6,862 nt of DNA from Planctomycetota bacterium (lineage in GTDB: Bacteria; Planctomycetota; Phycisphaerae; FEN-1346; JAACEH01). The notes under the pieces were generated by a model. That model had not been told where the DNA came from. It saw only the letters and a list, made by a program, of their open reading frames with translations, and made no database searches. The number at the start of each line of letters is the position of its first letter. Position 1 is the first letter of the stretch. The stretch spans positions 1 through 6,862 of the forward strand of contig JAFGPY010000064.1 of the NCBI GenBank assembly GCA_016935955.1, given 5' to 3'. Of this stretch, positions 1 through 5,296 are shown piece by piece. The position numbers and the translations under genes are program-made.

Positions 1-1034
1 GCCGCTTCACGGACACCGGCGGCACGGTGCTGCTGGAGGCCAGTTGCGGCAGTCCGGCGGGCAAGACGTTCTGCGAAAGCCTTTGCCGCGAGGTCTGGCC
101 GGAGTGGGAGTTGAAGCGGCTGGACGAGGATCATCCGCTGTGGTCGTGCGACGTGGACGTCAAGAGCAACCGGCCCGTGCTGGAGGGCCTGAGCGACGGC
201 GTGCGGACGTTCGTCTTCTACAGCCCGCGGAACATTTCGTGCTACTGGCAGACCGAGGCCGTGAGCCGCTATGCCTCGTCGTTCTACGTGGGCAACAACC
301 TCTACGCCTACGCCACGGACCGTTCGCGGCTTCGTGGCCGCACGTCGCACCGCCAGATCGGCCTGGGCGGCAAGTACGGCTCCGAGCGACCGTACTGCAA
401 CGCGTCGCGCAAGGAACTGGTCGTGGCGCGGCTGAAGCACGGCGGACGATGGAACGCCAACGAGCACTACGGGCCGTGGGCGGCCCTGGCCGAGGACGCA
501 CGCAAGGTACTGGGACTGGGCGTGCGCGAAGCCGAGCCGGTAGACATCGGTGCGGCCATCGCCAAGGAGACCGGCATCCTGTACCTGTGCGGCCGGGACA
601 AGGTGGAACTGAACGACAAGACGCGGGCCGAGTTGAAGGCCTACCTGTCGGGCGGCGGCTTCCTGCTGGCCGAAGCGACGGCCGGCGACGAGACGTTCGC
701 CAAGTCGCTGCCCGAGGCGCTGAAGGCGGCCGGACTGACGCTGGAACCGCTCGACGCCCAGAGCCCGACGGTCTCCGGCGAATTCGGCGGCGGGACACGC
801 GGGTTCGCCGTCCTGTCCCCGGGCTGGACGTTCTCGCTGAAGACCGCGCGGCTGGGTAAACCGCTGCCTGAACTCTACGGCATCCGCCTGGATGGCAAAC
901 TCGTCGGTATCTACAGCCCGTTCGACATCCTGTACTCGCAGACCGGCTGCAAGGCTTTCGGAAGCCGAGGCTACGAGGCGGCCGACGCCCGTGCCCTGGC
1001 CCTGAATCTGCTGATCCAGGCCGCGACGCGGTAG
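1..1034 (+). CDS. DUF4159 domain protein, 5'-truncated by the window edge, with two DUF4159-like halves
   Basis: The reading frame is already open at position 3 and has no stop before 1032-1034, so this is the C-terminal 343 residues of a longer protein. A GTG at 27 falls inside the domain and is not a credible start. The segment from about visible residue 143 to the end has the usual DUF4159 shape: ARLKHGGRW, then a VDIG stretch, ILYLCGRDKVEL, a helix ending in LSGGGFLLAEA, and late IYSPFDILYS followed by an ALALNLLIQAA helix. The first part carries an equivalent core: DTGGTVLLEASCG, DEDHPLW, VFYSPRN and NLYAYATD. I therefore see a tandem pair of DUF4159-like units, the first incomplete here. 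The molecular function of DUF4159 is not established; in many bacteria these genes sit near MoxR, DUF58 and VWA genes. The next gene, on the same strand 127 bp downstream, encodes a VWA protein, which fits. The family call is fairly sure; no function is claimed. Confidence 0.8.
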   Translation, partial: RFTDTGGTVLLEASCGSPAGKTFCESLCREVWPEWELKRLDEDHPLWSCDVDVKSNRPVLEGLSDGVRTFVFYSPRNISCYWQTEAVSRYASSFYVGNNLYAYATDRSRLRGRTSHRQIGLGGKYGSERPYCNASRKELVVARLKHGGRWNANEHYGPWAALAEDARKVLGLGVREAEPVDIGAAIAKETGILYLCGRDKVELNDKTRAELKAYLSGGGFLLAEATAGDETFAKSLPEALKAAGLTLEPLDAQSPTVSGEFGGGTRGFAVLSPGWTFSLKTARLGKPLPELYGIRLDGKLVGIYSPFDILYSQTGCKAFGSRGYEAADARALALNLLIQAATR

Positions 1035-1145
1035 GGTCTCCATGGGGGCGCCCACCGTTTTGAGGACAACTCCGGACCGTGGCGGGTGTTTATCTCGGAA
1101 GGCGGACAACACGGACGAGCGACCTGTCGCCGGACAACCCATCCC

Positions 1146-1151
1146 AGGGAG
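1146..1151 (+). promoter_or_regulatory. ribosome binding site supporting the start at 1162
   Basis: AGGGAG lies 10 nt before the ATG at 1162. It is the best purine-rich match in this stretch and supports the start that puts a signal peptide at the N-terminus. The spacing is slightly long. An ATG at 1180 has a purine run directly against it with no spacer, so it is less likely. Confidence 0.5.
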
Positions 1152-1161
1152 ACGACGACGT

Positions 1162-3003
1162 ATGCAACGACAGGGAAGGATGATTCCGGCGGCGCGGACC
1201 CTCCTGATGTTTTGTCTTGCCGCTGTCCTTTGCGGCCCGCTCGTCGCACAGGAGGCCTCGCAACCTGCGTCTGCCGACAAGCCCGCGTCGGCAACCGATG
1301 CCAAGACCGAATCCCCTGCCACGGCACCCCAACCCGCAGCCGCCACAACGAAGGATGCTCCCGCGACCAGCGCAACGAAGGATGCCCCCGCGGCCGCACC
1401 GAAGCCGGTGCCCATGTCGCAGCGACCCGAGACGATCGAGAAGTTCATGCAGTACTACCTCGACATGTACAGCCTGCACCTGAAGAGTCCCGACTGGATG
1501 GCCCGGGCCATGGGCGTGATCAGCCTGGCGCGGCTGGACGATCCGCGGGCTACGCAGTTGCTGATGCAGGCGATGCTCAGCGACAAGGAGGAACTGGTCC
1601 GTATCTACGCCTGGGAAGCCGTCCACGGTCGCCAGGACCGCCTGACGCCCGATCAGAGGTACCTGTGGGTCCGCACAGGCTTCGACCTGCACCGCCAGAA
1701 GGCCCTGCGCGGCGACCTGCGGCTGGCAATCGTCGGACTGATGGAAGCCGGCGGCCCGACCATCGAGAACCGCCAGCTGTTCAAGGACCTGTTCAAGAAC
1801 ACCAACAGCATCAATCCGAGCGACATTCACACGCTGCACGCCCTGGGCGACACGCTGACGCAGTGGCGCAACCGCGAGTTGATCGACTTCCTGCTCGACG
1901 CCATGAAGGACATCGACAGCGCGTACCGGGCCGAGGTGGTGCTGCGGCGATTCAGCAAGGACAGGGGTAAGGACATTCCGCCGCCGGCGACGAACCTGCG
2001 GATGCAAAGCTGGCAGGTCATGTGGGGCACGACACGCAAGCGATGGCAGGATTACTTTGAGGAAAAGGACTTCAAGGAGATCCTGCAACACGAGTGCAAA
2101 CCCTACGACGGCCTGTCGCGGATCATGCCGCACGGCTGGAAGATCACCGACACGGCCGACCCGCGCTGGCGGCAGGACCTGGAGTTGCGGAAGTTCCACC
2201 TGGACCAGCTCGACGTGGGCCTGGTGCTGGACACGACAGCCTCGATGGGCCGGCCGCTGCACTGGGTGAAGCACGACGTGGTGAAGATGATGCGGGCCTT
2301 CGAGATGATCAGCCGCGAGCCGCGGATCGGCGTCACGCTGTATCGCGACAAGGGCGACGAGTACGTGACGCGGAGCATTCCGCTGACCGGCAGCGCCAAG
2401 TCGCTGGCCAAGGCCCTGGCCCCGCACCAGCCCAAGGGCGGCGGCGACGTGCCCGAGGCGGCCTACGAAGGGCTCGAAGAGATGATCAAGAAGCAGAAGT
2501 GGTCGCCCAGCTCGACGGCCAAGAAGGTGATTCTGCTGATCAGCGACGCGCCGCCGCAACAGGACTCGCTGCCGAAGATCGAGCAACTGTTGAAGGAGGC
2601 GCTTAACGACCGGTTCCTGCTGCACGCCATCAAGGTGCGGACGAGCAAGTACGTCGAGCGGCGGCTGAAGCTGGAGAACTACGATCCGGAGCTCAAGACG
2701 TTCGACGACATCGGCGGTTGGGGCAACGGCACGAGCGTCTGGGTGGAGTTCTGGACGCAGTCGTCCGAGGGCCGCTGGCAAGGCACGGCCCAGGCGGCCA
2801 GCAACAGCATGGCCGAGCGGGTCATCTTCAGCAGCATCCTGCGGTCGGTCCTGGAAGACGGCTACCGCGACCGCGTCGATCCGTTCATCAATGTCCTGCT
2901 GGAATACGTCGAGGAGCCCTGGCCCGAGAAGCGCGAGCCGTTCGGCAAGGCCGGTCCGTCGCGTCCCGGCGGTCCGCCCAGCAATCCCCAGATGAACCGA
3001 TAG
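1162..3003 (+). CDS. secreted HEAT-repeat and von Willebrand factor A domain protein
   Basis: This 613-residue protein of unknown specific function is predicted to act outside the cytoplasm. Residues 1-29 form a signal peptide: RQGR, then a hydrophobic run with LLMFCLAAVLC, and a likely cut after LVA29. A low-complexity Ala/Pro/Thr/Lys linker follows to about residue 88. Helical, HEAT-like sequence spans about 108-160 (MARAMGVISLARL, then LLMQAMLSDKEELVRIYAWEA) and probably further. The VWA domain begins near residue 350 with VGLVLDTTASM. D357, T359 and S361 form a metal-binding MIDAS motif of the DxTxS type, in which Thr replaces the usual first Ser. GGGDVPE at 426-432 and LISDAPP with D462 are typical later VWA loops. 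The tail is rich in Gly and Pro. Such domains usually mediate metal-dependent protein binding, but the partner is unknown. The frame extends upstream to an ATG at 1042, but that would add 40 polar, Arg-rich residues before the signal peptide, so I chose 1162. Domain calls are firm; the cellular role is open. Confidence 0.85.
   Translation: MQRQGRMIPAARTLLMFCLAAVLCGPLVAQEASQPASADKPASATDAKTESPATAPQPAAATTKDAPATSATKDAPAAAPKPVPMSQRPETIEKFMQYYLDMYSLHLKSPDWMARAMGVISLARLDDPRATQLLMQAMLSDKEELVRIYAWEAVHGRQDRLTPDQRYLWVRTGFDLHRQKALRGDLRLAIVGLMEAGGPTIENRQLFKDLFKNTNSINPSDIHTLHALGDTLTQWRNRELIDFLLDAMKDIDSAYRAEVVLRRFSKDRGKDIPPPATNLRMQSWQVMWGTTRKRWQDYFEEKDFKEILQHECKPYDGLSRIMPHGWKITDTADPRWRQDLELRKFHLDQLDVGLVLDTTASMGRPLHWVKHDVVKMMRAFEMISREPRIGVTLYRDKGDEYVTRSIPLTGSAKSLAKALAPHQPKGGGDVPEAAYEGLEEMIKKQKWSPSSTAKKVILLISDAPPQQDSLPKIEQLLKEALNDRFLLHAIKVRTSKYVERRLKLENYDPELKTFDDIGGWGNGTSVWVEFWTQSSEGRWQGTAQAASNSMAERVIFSSILRSVLEDGYRDRVDPFINVLLEYVEEPWPEKREPFGKAGPSRPGGPPSNPQMNR
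1346..1394 (+). repeat. 27-bp tandem duplication in the Ala/Pro/Thr linker
   Basis: CAACGAAGGATGC occurs at 1346-1358 and again at 1373-1385, a 27-bp (nine-codon) period, with further matches after each copy. It encodes two TKDAPA units in the low-complexity linker after the signal peptide. The period keeps the reading frame, so copy number could vary without breaking the gene. Confidence 0.7.
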
Positions 3004-3030
3004 GGACCGGCTGCGAGGCCCGACGGTCCC
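3003..3030 (+). terminator. possible weak terminator hairpin after the VWA gene
   Basis: GGGACCG at 3003-3009 pairs perfectly with CGGTCCC at 3024-3030 around a 14-nt loop. It begins at the last base of the VWA stop codon. No T-run follows, so a Rho-independent terminator is not well supported. The stem may instead be a 3'-end structure or chance in GC-rich DNA. Confidence 0.3.
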
Positions 3031-3085
3031 CTGCCCGTCCCTCCCCGCGGACAGACCGCCGAAATTTCACCGAAAACCTCCGGAA

Positions 3086-3099
3086 TTGACCTGCGTCAA
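3086..3099 (+). promoter_or_regulatory. Fnr/Dnr/HcpR-type operator upstream of hcp
   Basis: TTGAC, four spacer bases CTGC, then GTCAA form a perfect two-fold symmetric site of the 5-4-5 layout bound by Crp/Fnr-family dimers. Fnr and Dnr sites have T at the fifth position (TTGAT-N4-ATCAA). The C/G form seen here resembles sites proposed for HcpR regulators of hcp genes, as I recall the published motif. The centre is at 3092.5. With a -10 box at 3122-3127 and a start at A3134, the centre lies at -41.5, the class II activating position. No good -35 box is present, as expected of an activator-dependent promoter. An A/T-rich patch at 3061-3088 just upstream could aid polymerase contact. The regulator gene is not in the window. 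Confidence 0.7.
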
Positions 3100-3116
3100 G
3101 GTCCGCCGACGGCAAT

Positions 3117-3134
3117 TGGTCCATAATGGGACCA
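3117..3134. repeat. inverted repeat flanking the hcp -10 box
   Basis: TGGTCC at 3117-3122 and GGACCA at 3129-3134 are exact reverse complements separated by ATAATG. The symmetric element straddles the -10 hexamer and ends at the predicted transcription start. It could be a second operator, for a repressor that would block the promoter, or coincidence. It would not lie within the transcript. Confidence 0.45.
3122..3127 (+). promoter_or_regulatory. -10 box of the hcp promoter
   Basis: CATAAT matches the TATAAT consensus at five of six positions in an otherwise GC-rich region. A start at A3134 would leave a leader of about 49 nt before the hcp ATG. The 17-bp-upstream position holds AGGTCC, which is not a recognisable -35 box. 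Confidence 0.55.
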
Positions 3135-3169
3135 GTTGAACGCAGGAGCGATGTCACCGAGGCCCAGTC

Positions 3170-3175
3170 AGGAGG
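3170..3175 (+). promoter_or_regulatory. strong ribosome binding site of hcp
   Basis: A full AGGAGG sits 7 nt before the ATG at 3183. This fixes the hcp start there rather than at the in-frame ATG at 3126, which overlaps the -10 box, or the ATG two codons later at 3189. Confidence 0.85.
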
Positions 3176-3182
3176 AACGATT

Positions 3183-4847
3183 ATGAGCATGTTCTGCTAC
3201 CAGTGTGAACAGACCGCCAAGGGAACAGGATGCACGATGCGCGGGGTCTGCGGCAAGAGCCCCGAGACGGCCTCGCTGCAGGATCTGCTGATCCACGTGG
3301 CCGAGGGCGTCAGCCGATACGCCCACCGGGCCCGCAAGCTGGGCGTCACGGACGCCGAGGCCGACCGCTTCGTCGTCGAGGCCCTGTTCACGACCGTGAC
3401 CAACGTGGACTTCGATCCCGAGCGCGTGGCCGAGTCCGTCCGCCGCGGCGCTGCCGTGCGCGACAAGGTCAAAGCGGCCTACGAGCAGGCCTGCCGCAAG
3501 AAGAACGCCAAGCCCGAGGCCGCCGGACCGGACGCCGACCTGAAGCCGGCCGACACGCTGGACGAGATGGTTCGCCAGGGCCAGGCCCTCACGATCAAGA
3601 AGCGGCTGGACGCTCTCGGTTCGGACGTCGCGGGGCTTCAGGAGCTGATCACCTACGGTCTGAAGGGCATGGCCGCCTATGCCGATCACGCTCGCGTCCT
3701 GGGCGTGGAGGACGACGGCGTGTACGCCTTCATCCACGAAGCCATGGACTTCCTGGCGGGCAATCCGGCCGACGTGGACGCCCTGGTCGGCATGGCCCTG
3801 CGCGTGGGCGAGGTGAACCTGAAGGCGATGGCGATGCTCGACGCGGCGAACACCGGGGCGTACGGCCATCCCGAACCGACGCAGGTCCGCATCACGCCGG
3901 TCAAAGGCAAGTGCATCGTGGTCTCGGGGCACGACCTGAAGGACCTGAAGATGCTCCTTGAGCAGACCGAGGGCAAAGGCATCAACGTCTACACGCACGG
4001 CGAGATGCTGCCGTGCCTGGCCTATCCGGGGCTGAAGAAGCACAAGCACCTGGTCGGCAATTATGGCGGCGCGTGGCAGGATCAGCAGAAGGAGTTCGAC
4101 GCGTTCCCCGGTGCGATCCTGATGACGACCAACTGTATTCAGAAGCCCAAGGACGGGTACACGGGCCGCATCTTCACGACCGGGCTGGTGGCCTGGCCGG
4201 GCGTGGCGCACATCGCGGCCGACACGAAGGGGCACAAGGATTTCACGCCGGTAATCGAGGCGGCCCTGGCGGCGCCGGGATTCGCCGAGGACGCTGAGCC
4301 GAAAACCATCACGATCGGATTCGCCCGGAACACCGTGATGAGCGTGGCCGGCAAGGTGATCGAGGCCGTCAAGGCCGGCAAGATCCGCCACTTCTTCCTG
4401 ATCGGCGGCTGCGACGGGGCCCGGCCCGGACGCAACTACTACACTGAACTGGCCCAGAAGGTGCCCGAGGACTGCGTGATCCTGACGCTGGCCTGCGGCA
4501 AGTACCGCTTCAACAAGCTCGAGTTCGGCGACATCGGCGGCATTCCGCGGCTGCTGGACTGCGGCCAGTGCAACGACGCCTACAGCGCCATCCAGATTGC
4601 CGTGGCCCTGGCCAAGGCGTTCGGTTGCGGCGTGAACGATCTGCCGCTGAGCCTGGTGCTGAGCTGGTACGAGCAGAAGGCCGTGTGCATTCTGCTGACG
4701 CTGCTTCACCTGGGCATTCAGAACATGCGGATCGGCCCCAGCCTGCCGGCTTTCGTCGGACCCAACGTCCTGCAGGTGCTGGTCGACAAGTTCCACCTGA
4801 CGCCGATCACGACGCCCGAGGAGGACCTTGCGGCCTGCCTGGCCTAG
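3183..4847 (+). CDS. hcp: hybrid cluster protein (hydroxylamine / nitric oxide reductase), class I
   Basis: This 554-residue cytoplasmic iron-sulfur protein is full length for class I Hcp. Family members reduce hydroxylamine to ammonia in vitro and, in E. coli, act in nitric oxide detoxification and protein S-nitrosylation. The N-terminal motif is C5-x2-C8-x8-C17-x5-C23, the pattern of class I/III proteins that bind a cubane cluster, not the longer-spaced class II pattern. The helical region between this motif and the catalytic part is present, which argues against class III. Hybrid-cluster ligands are all visible: H250 (SGHDL), E274 (HGEMLP), C318 (TTNC), C410 (IGGCDGARPGR, the likely persulfide Cys), C438 (LACGKYRFNK), C463 (GQCNDAY), E497 and K499 (WYEQK). 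An extra Cys at 460 makes a CxxC with C463. No Hcr reductase gene adjoins it, so the electron donor is probably encoded elsewhere. It appears to be a single-gene transcript driven by the Fnr/HcpR-type promoter just upstream. Identification is very secure. Confidence 0.97.
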   Translation: MSMFCYQCEQTAKGTGCTMRGVCGKSPETASLQDLLIHVAEGVSRYAHRARKLGVTDAEADRFVVEALFTTVTNVDFDPERVAESVRRGAAVRDKVKAAYEQACRKKNAKPEAAGPDADLKPADTLDEMVRQGQALTIKKRLDALGSDVAGLQELITYGLKGMAAYADHARVLGVEDDGVYAFIHEAMDFLAGNPADVDALVGMALRVGEVNLKAMAMLDAANTGAYGHPEPTQVRITPVKGKCIVVSGHDLKDLKMLLEQTEGKGINVYTHGEMLPCLAYPGLKKHKHLVGNYGGAWQDQQKEFDAFPGAILMTTNCIQKPKDGYTGRIFTTGLVAWPGVAHIAADTKGHKDFTPVIEAALAAPGFAEDAEPKTITIGFARNTVMSVAGKVIEAVKAGKIRHFFLIGGCDGARPGRNYYTELAQKVPEDCVILTLACGKYRFNKLEFGDIGGIPRLLDCGQCNDAYSAIQIAVALAKAFGCGVNDLPLSLVLSWYEQKAVCILLTLLHLGIQNMRIGPSLPAFVGPNVLQVLVDKFHLTPITTPEEDLAACLA

Positions 4848-4898
4848 GGCATTTCACGGTTGAATGTACTCTATCGCTCGGCGGCGCTGCTGTTGAAG

Positions 4899-4918
4899 CC
4901 CCCGGCATCCGCTGGGGG
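4899..4918. repeat. GC-rich stem-loop downstream of hcp
   Basis: CCCCCGGC at 4899-4906 pairs with GCTGGGGG at 4911-4918 around loop ATCC, with one G-T wobble. It starts 52 nt after the hcp stop. No T-run follows, so it is more likely an interspersed repeat or an mRNA 3' stabiliser than a standard terminator. Confidence 0.55.
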
Positions 4919-4943
4919 ATCGAGCGGTTGTGAGCATTCGTAT

Positions 4944-4962
4944 CCCGCCGCAGTGCGGCGGG
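4944..4962. repeat. perfect GC-rich palindrome
   Basis: CCCGCCGCA at 4944-4952 and TGCGGCGGG at 4954-4962 are exact reverse complements with a single central base. It lies 25 bp after the preceding stem-loop, and the two may be parts of one interspersed element. Confidence 0.6.
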
Positions 4963-5096
4963 CTTGTGCCGTGGCAACCTTCGGGGGCCGAACAAGCTTC
5001 TGCACCGCTGGAGGACATGGGGCGGCCTTTGTGCGACACGGTGCGCACATCCGAACGTGGACTGCTCTAGCAGCGGTTCCCGCAATCACGTGGCGA

Positions 5097-5127
5097 GGGT
5101 GCCACGCGTCTACTTGTAGACGCGTGC
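5097..5127 (+). repeat. REP-like hairpin element, copy A
   Basis: The flank GGGTGC precedes a perfect hairpin: CACGCGTCTAC at 5103-5113, loop TT, GTAGACGCGTG at 5116-5126. Read on the plus strand, this 31-bp unit matches copy B read on the minus strand at 27 of 31 positions. All four differences fall in two stem base pairs, and each pair is preserved by compensating changes. Confidence 0.7.
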
Positions 5128-5148
5128 TCGCAGGTCATTGGCTGGCCG

Positions 5149-5179
5149 GCACGCTTCTGCAAGCAGAAGCGTGGCACCC
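5149..5179 (-). repeat. REP-like hairpin element, copy B (inverted)
   Basis: CACGCTTCTGC at 5150-5160 and GCAGAAGCGTG at 5163-5173 form a perfect 11-bp stem with a 2-nt loop, followed by GCACCC. On the minus strand it begins GGGTGC and has loop TT, the same layout as copy A. A 21-bp spacer (5128-5148) separates the copies, giving a head-to-head pair like a bacterial interspersed mosaic element. The outer arms 5097-5111 and 5165-5179 can also pair with each other (14 of 15), so one long hairpin is an alternative to two short ones. Confidence 0.7.
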
Positions 5180-5230
5180 CCCCAGCATTCTCCATGCGAA
5201 ATCCGCCATGGCACCCCGTATCAGAATAAG

Positions 5231-5262
5231 CGAGGCGAGGACCCCGAAGGGTTCTCGCCTCG
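5231..5262 (-). terminator. probable terminator of the minus-strand gene, possibly bidirectional
   Basis: CGAGGCGAGGACCC at 5231-5244 pairs with GGGTTCTCGCCTCG at 5249-5262 over 14 bp, with one G-T wobble and loop CGAA. It lies about 35 bp after the stop of the convergent minus-strand gene. Read on the minus strand, the stem is followed by CTTATTCT; on the plus strand it is followed by ATGTCTTT. Both tails are T-rich but imperfect. It could end transcripts from both sides, since hcp has no closer terminator. Confidence 0.7.
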
Positions 5263-5296
5263 ATGTCTTTCGGTCCGCCGCACCGCCGCGGAGCGG

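Larger units (their letters stand above)
4848..5296. other. convergent intergenic region rich in inverted repeats
   Basis: These 449 bp lie between hcp and the convergent minus-strand gene. I find no credible gene: open frames here cross the hairpins, lack ribosome binding sites and resemble no family. The content is a series of stem-loops at 4899-4918, 4944-4962, 5097-5179 and 5231-5262. Such clusters between convergent genes are typical sites for REP-like elements. Confidence 0.75.

Noticed and set aside
1042..1161. Upstream in-frame ATG of the VWA gene as the true start
   Set aside because: It would place 40 polar residues ending in an Arg cluster before an obvious signal peptide, and no good ribosome binding site precedes it.
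1090..2781. Long minus-strand open frame (563 codons) opposite the VWA gene
   Set aside because: It lies antisense to a gene with clear domains, has no recognisable domain, and is the usual by-product of GC-rich codon use.
3126..3182. Upstream in-frame ATG of hcp as the true start
   Set aside because: It overlaps the -10 box, and the start at 3183 has a perfect AGGAGG at 7 nt and gives the standard N-terminus.
3168..4796. Long minus-strand open frame (542 codons) opposite hcp
   Set aside because: The opposite strand encodes a complete Hcp with all ligands; the antisense product is His/Gln/Val-rich and resembles no family.
5097..5179. CRISPR array
   Set aside because: Only two copies, in opposite orientation, with a 21-bp gap and no direct repeat-spacer periodicity; no cas gene nearby.
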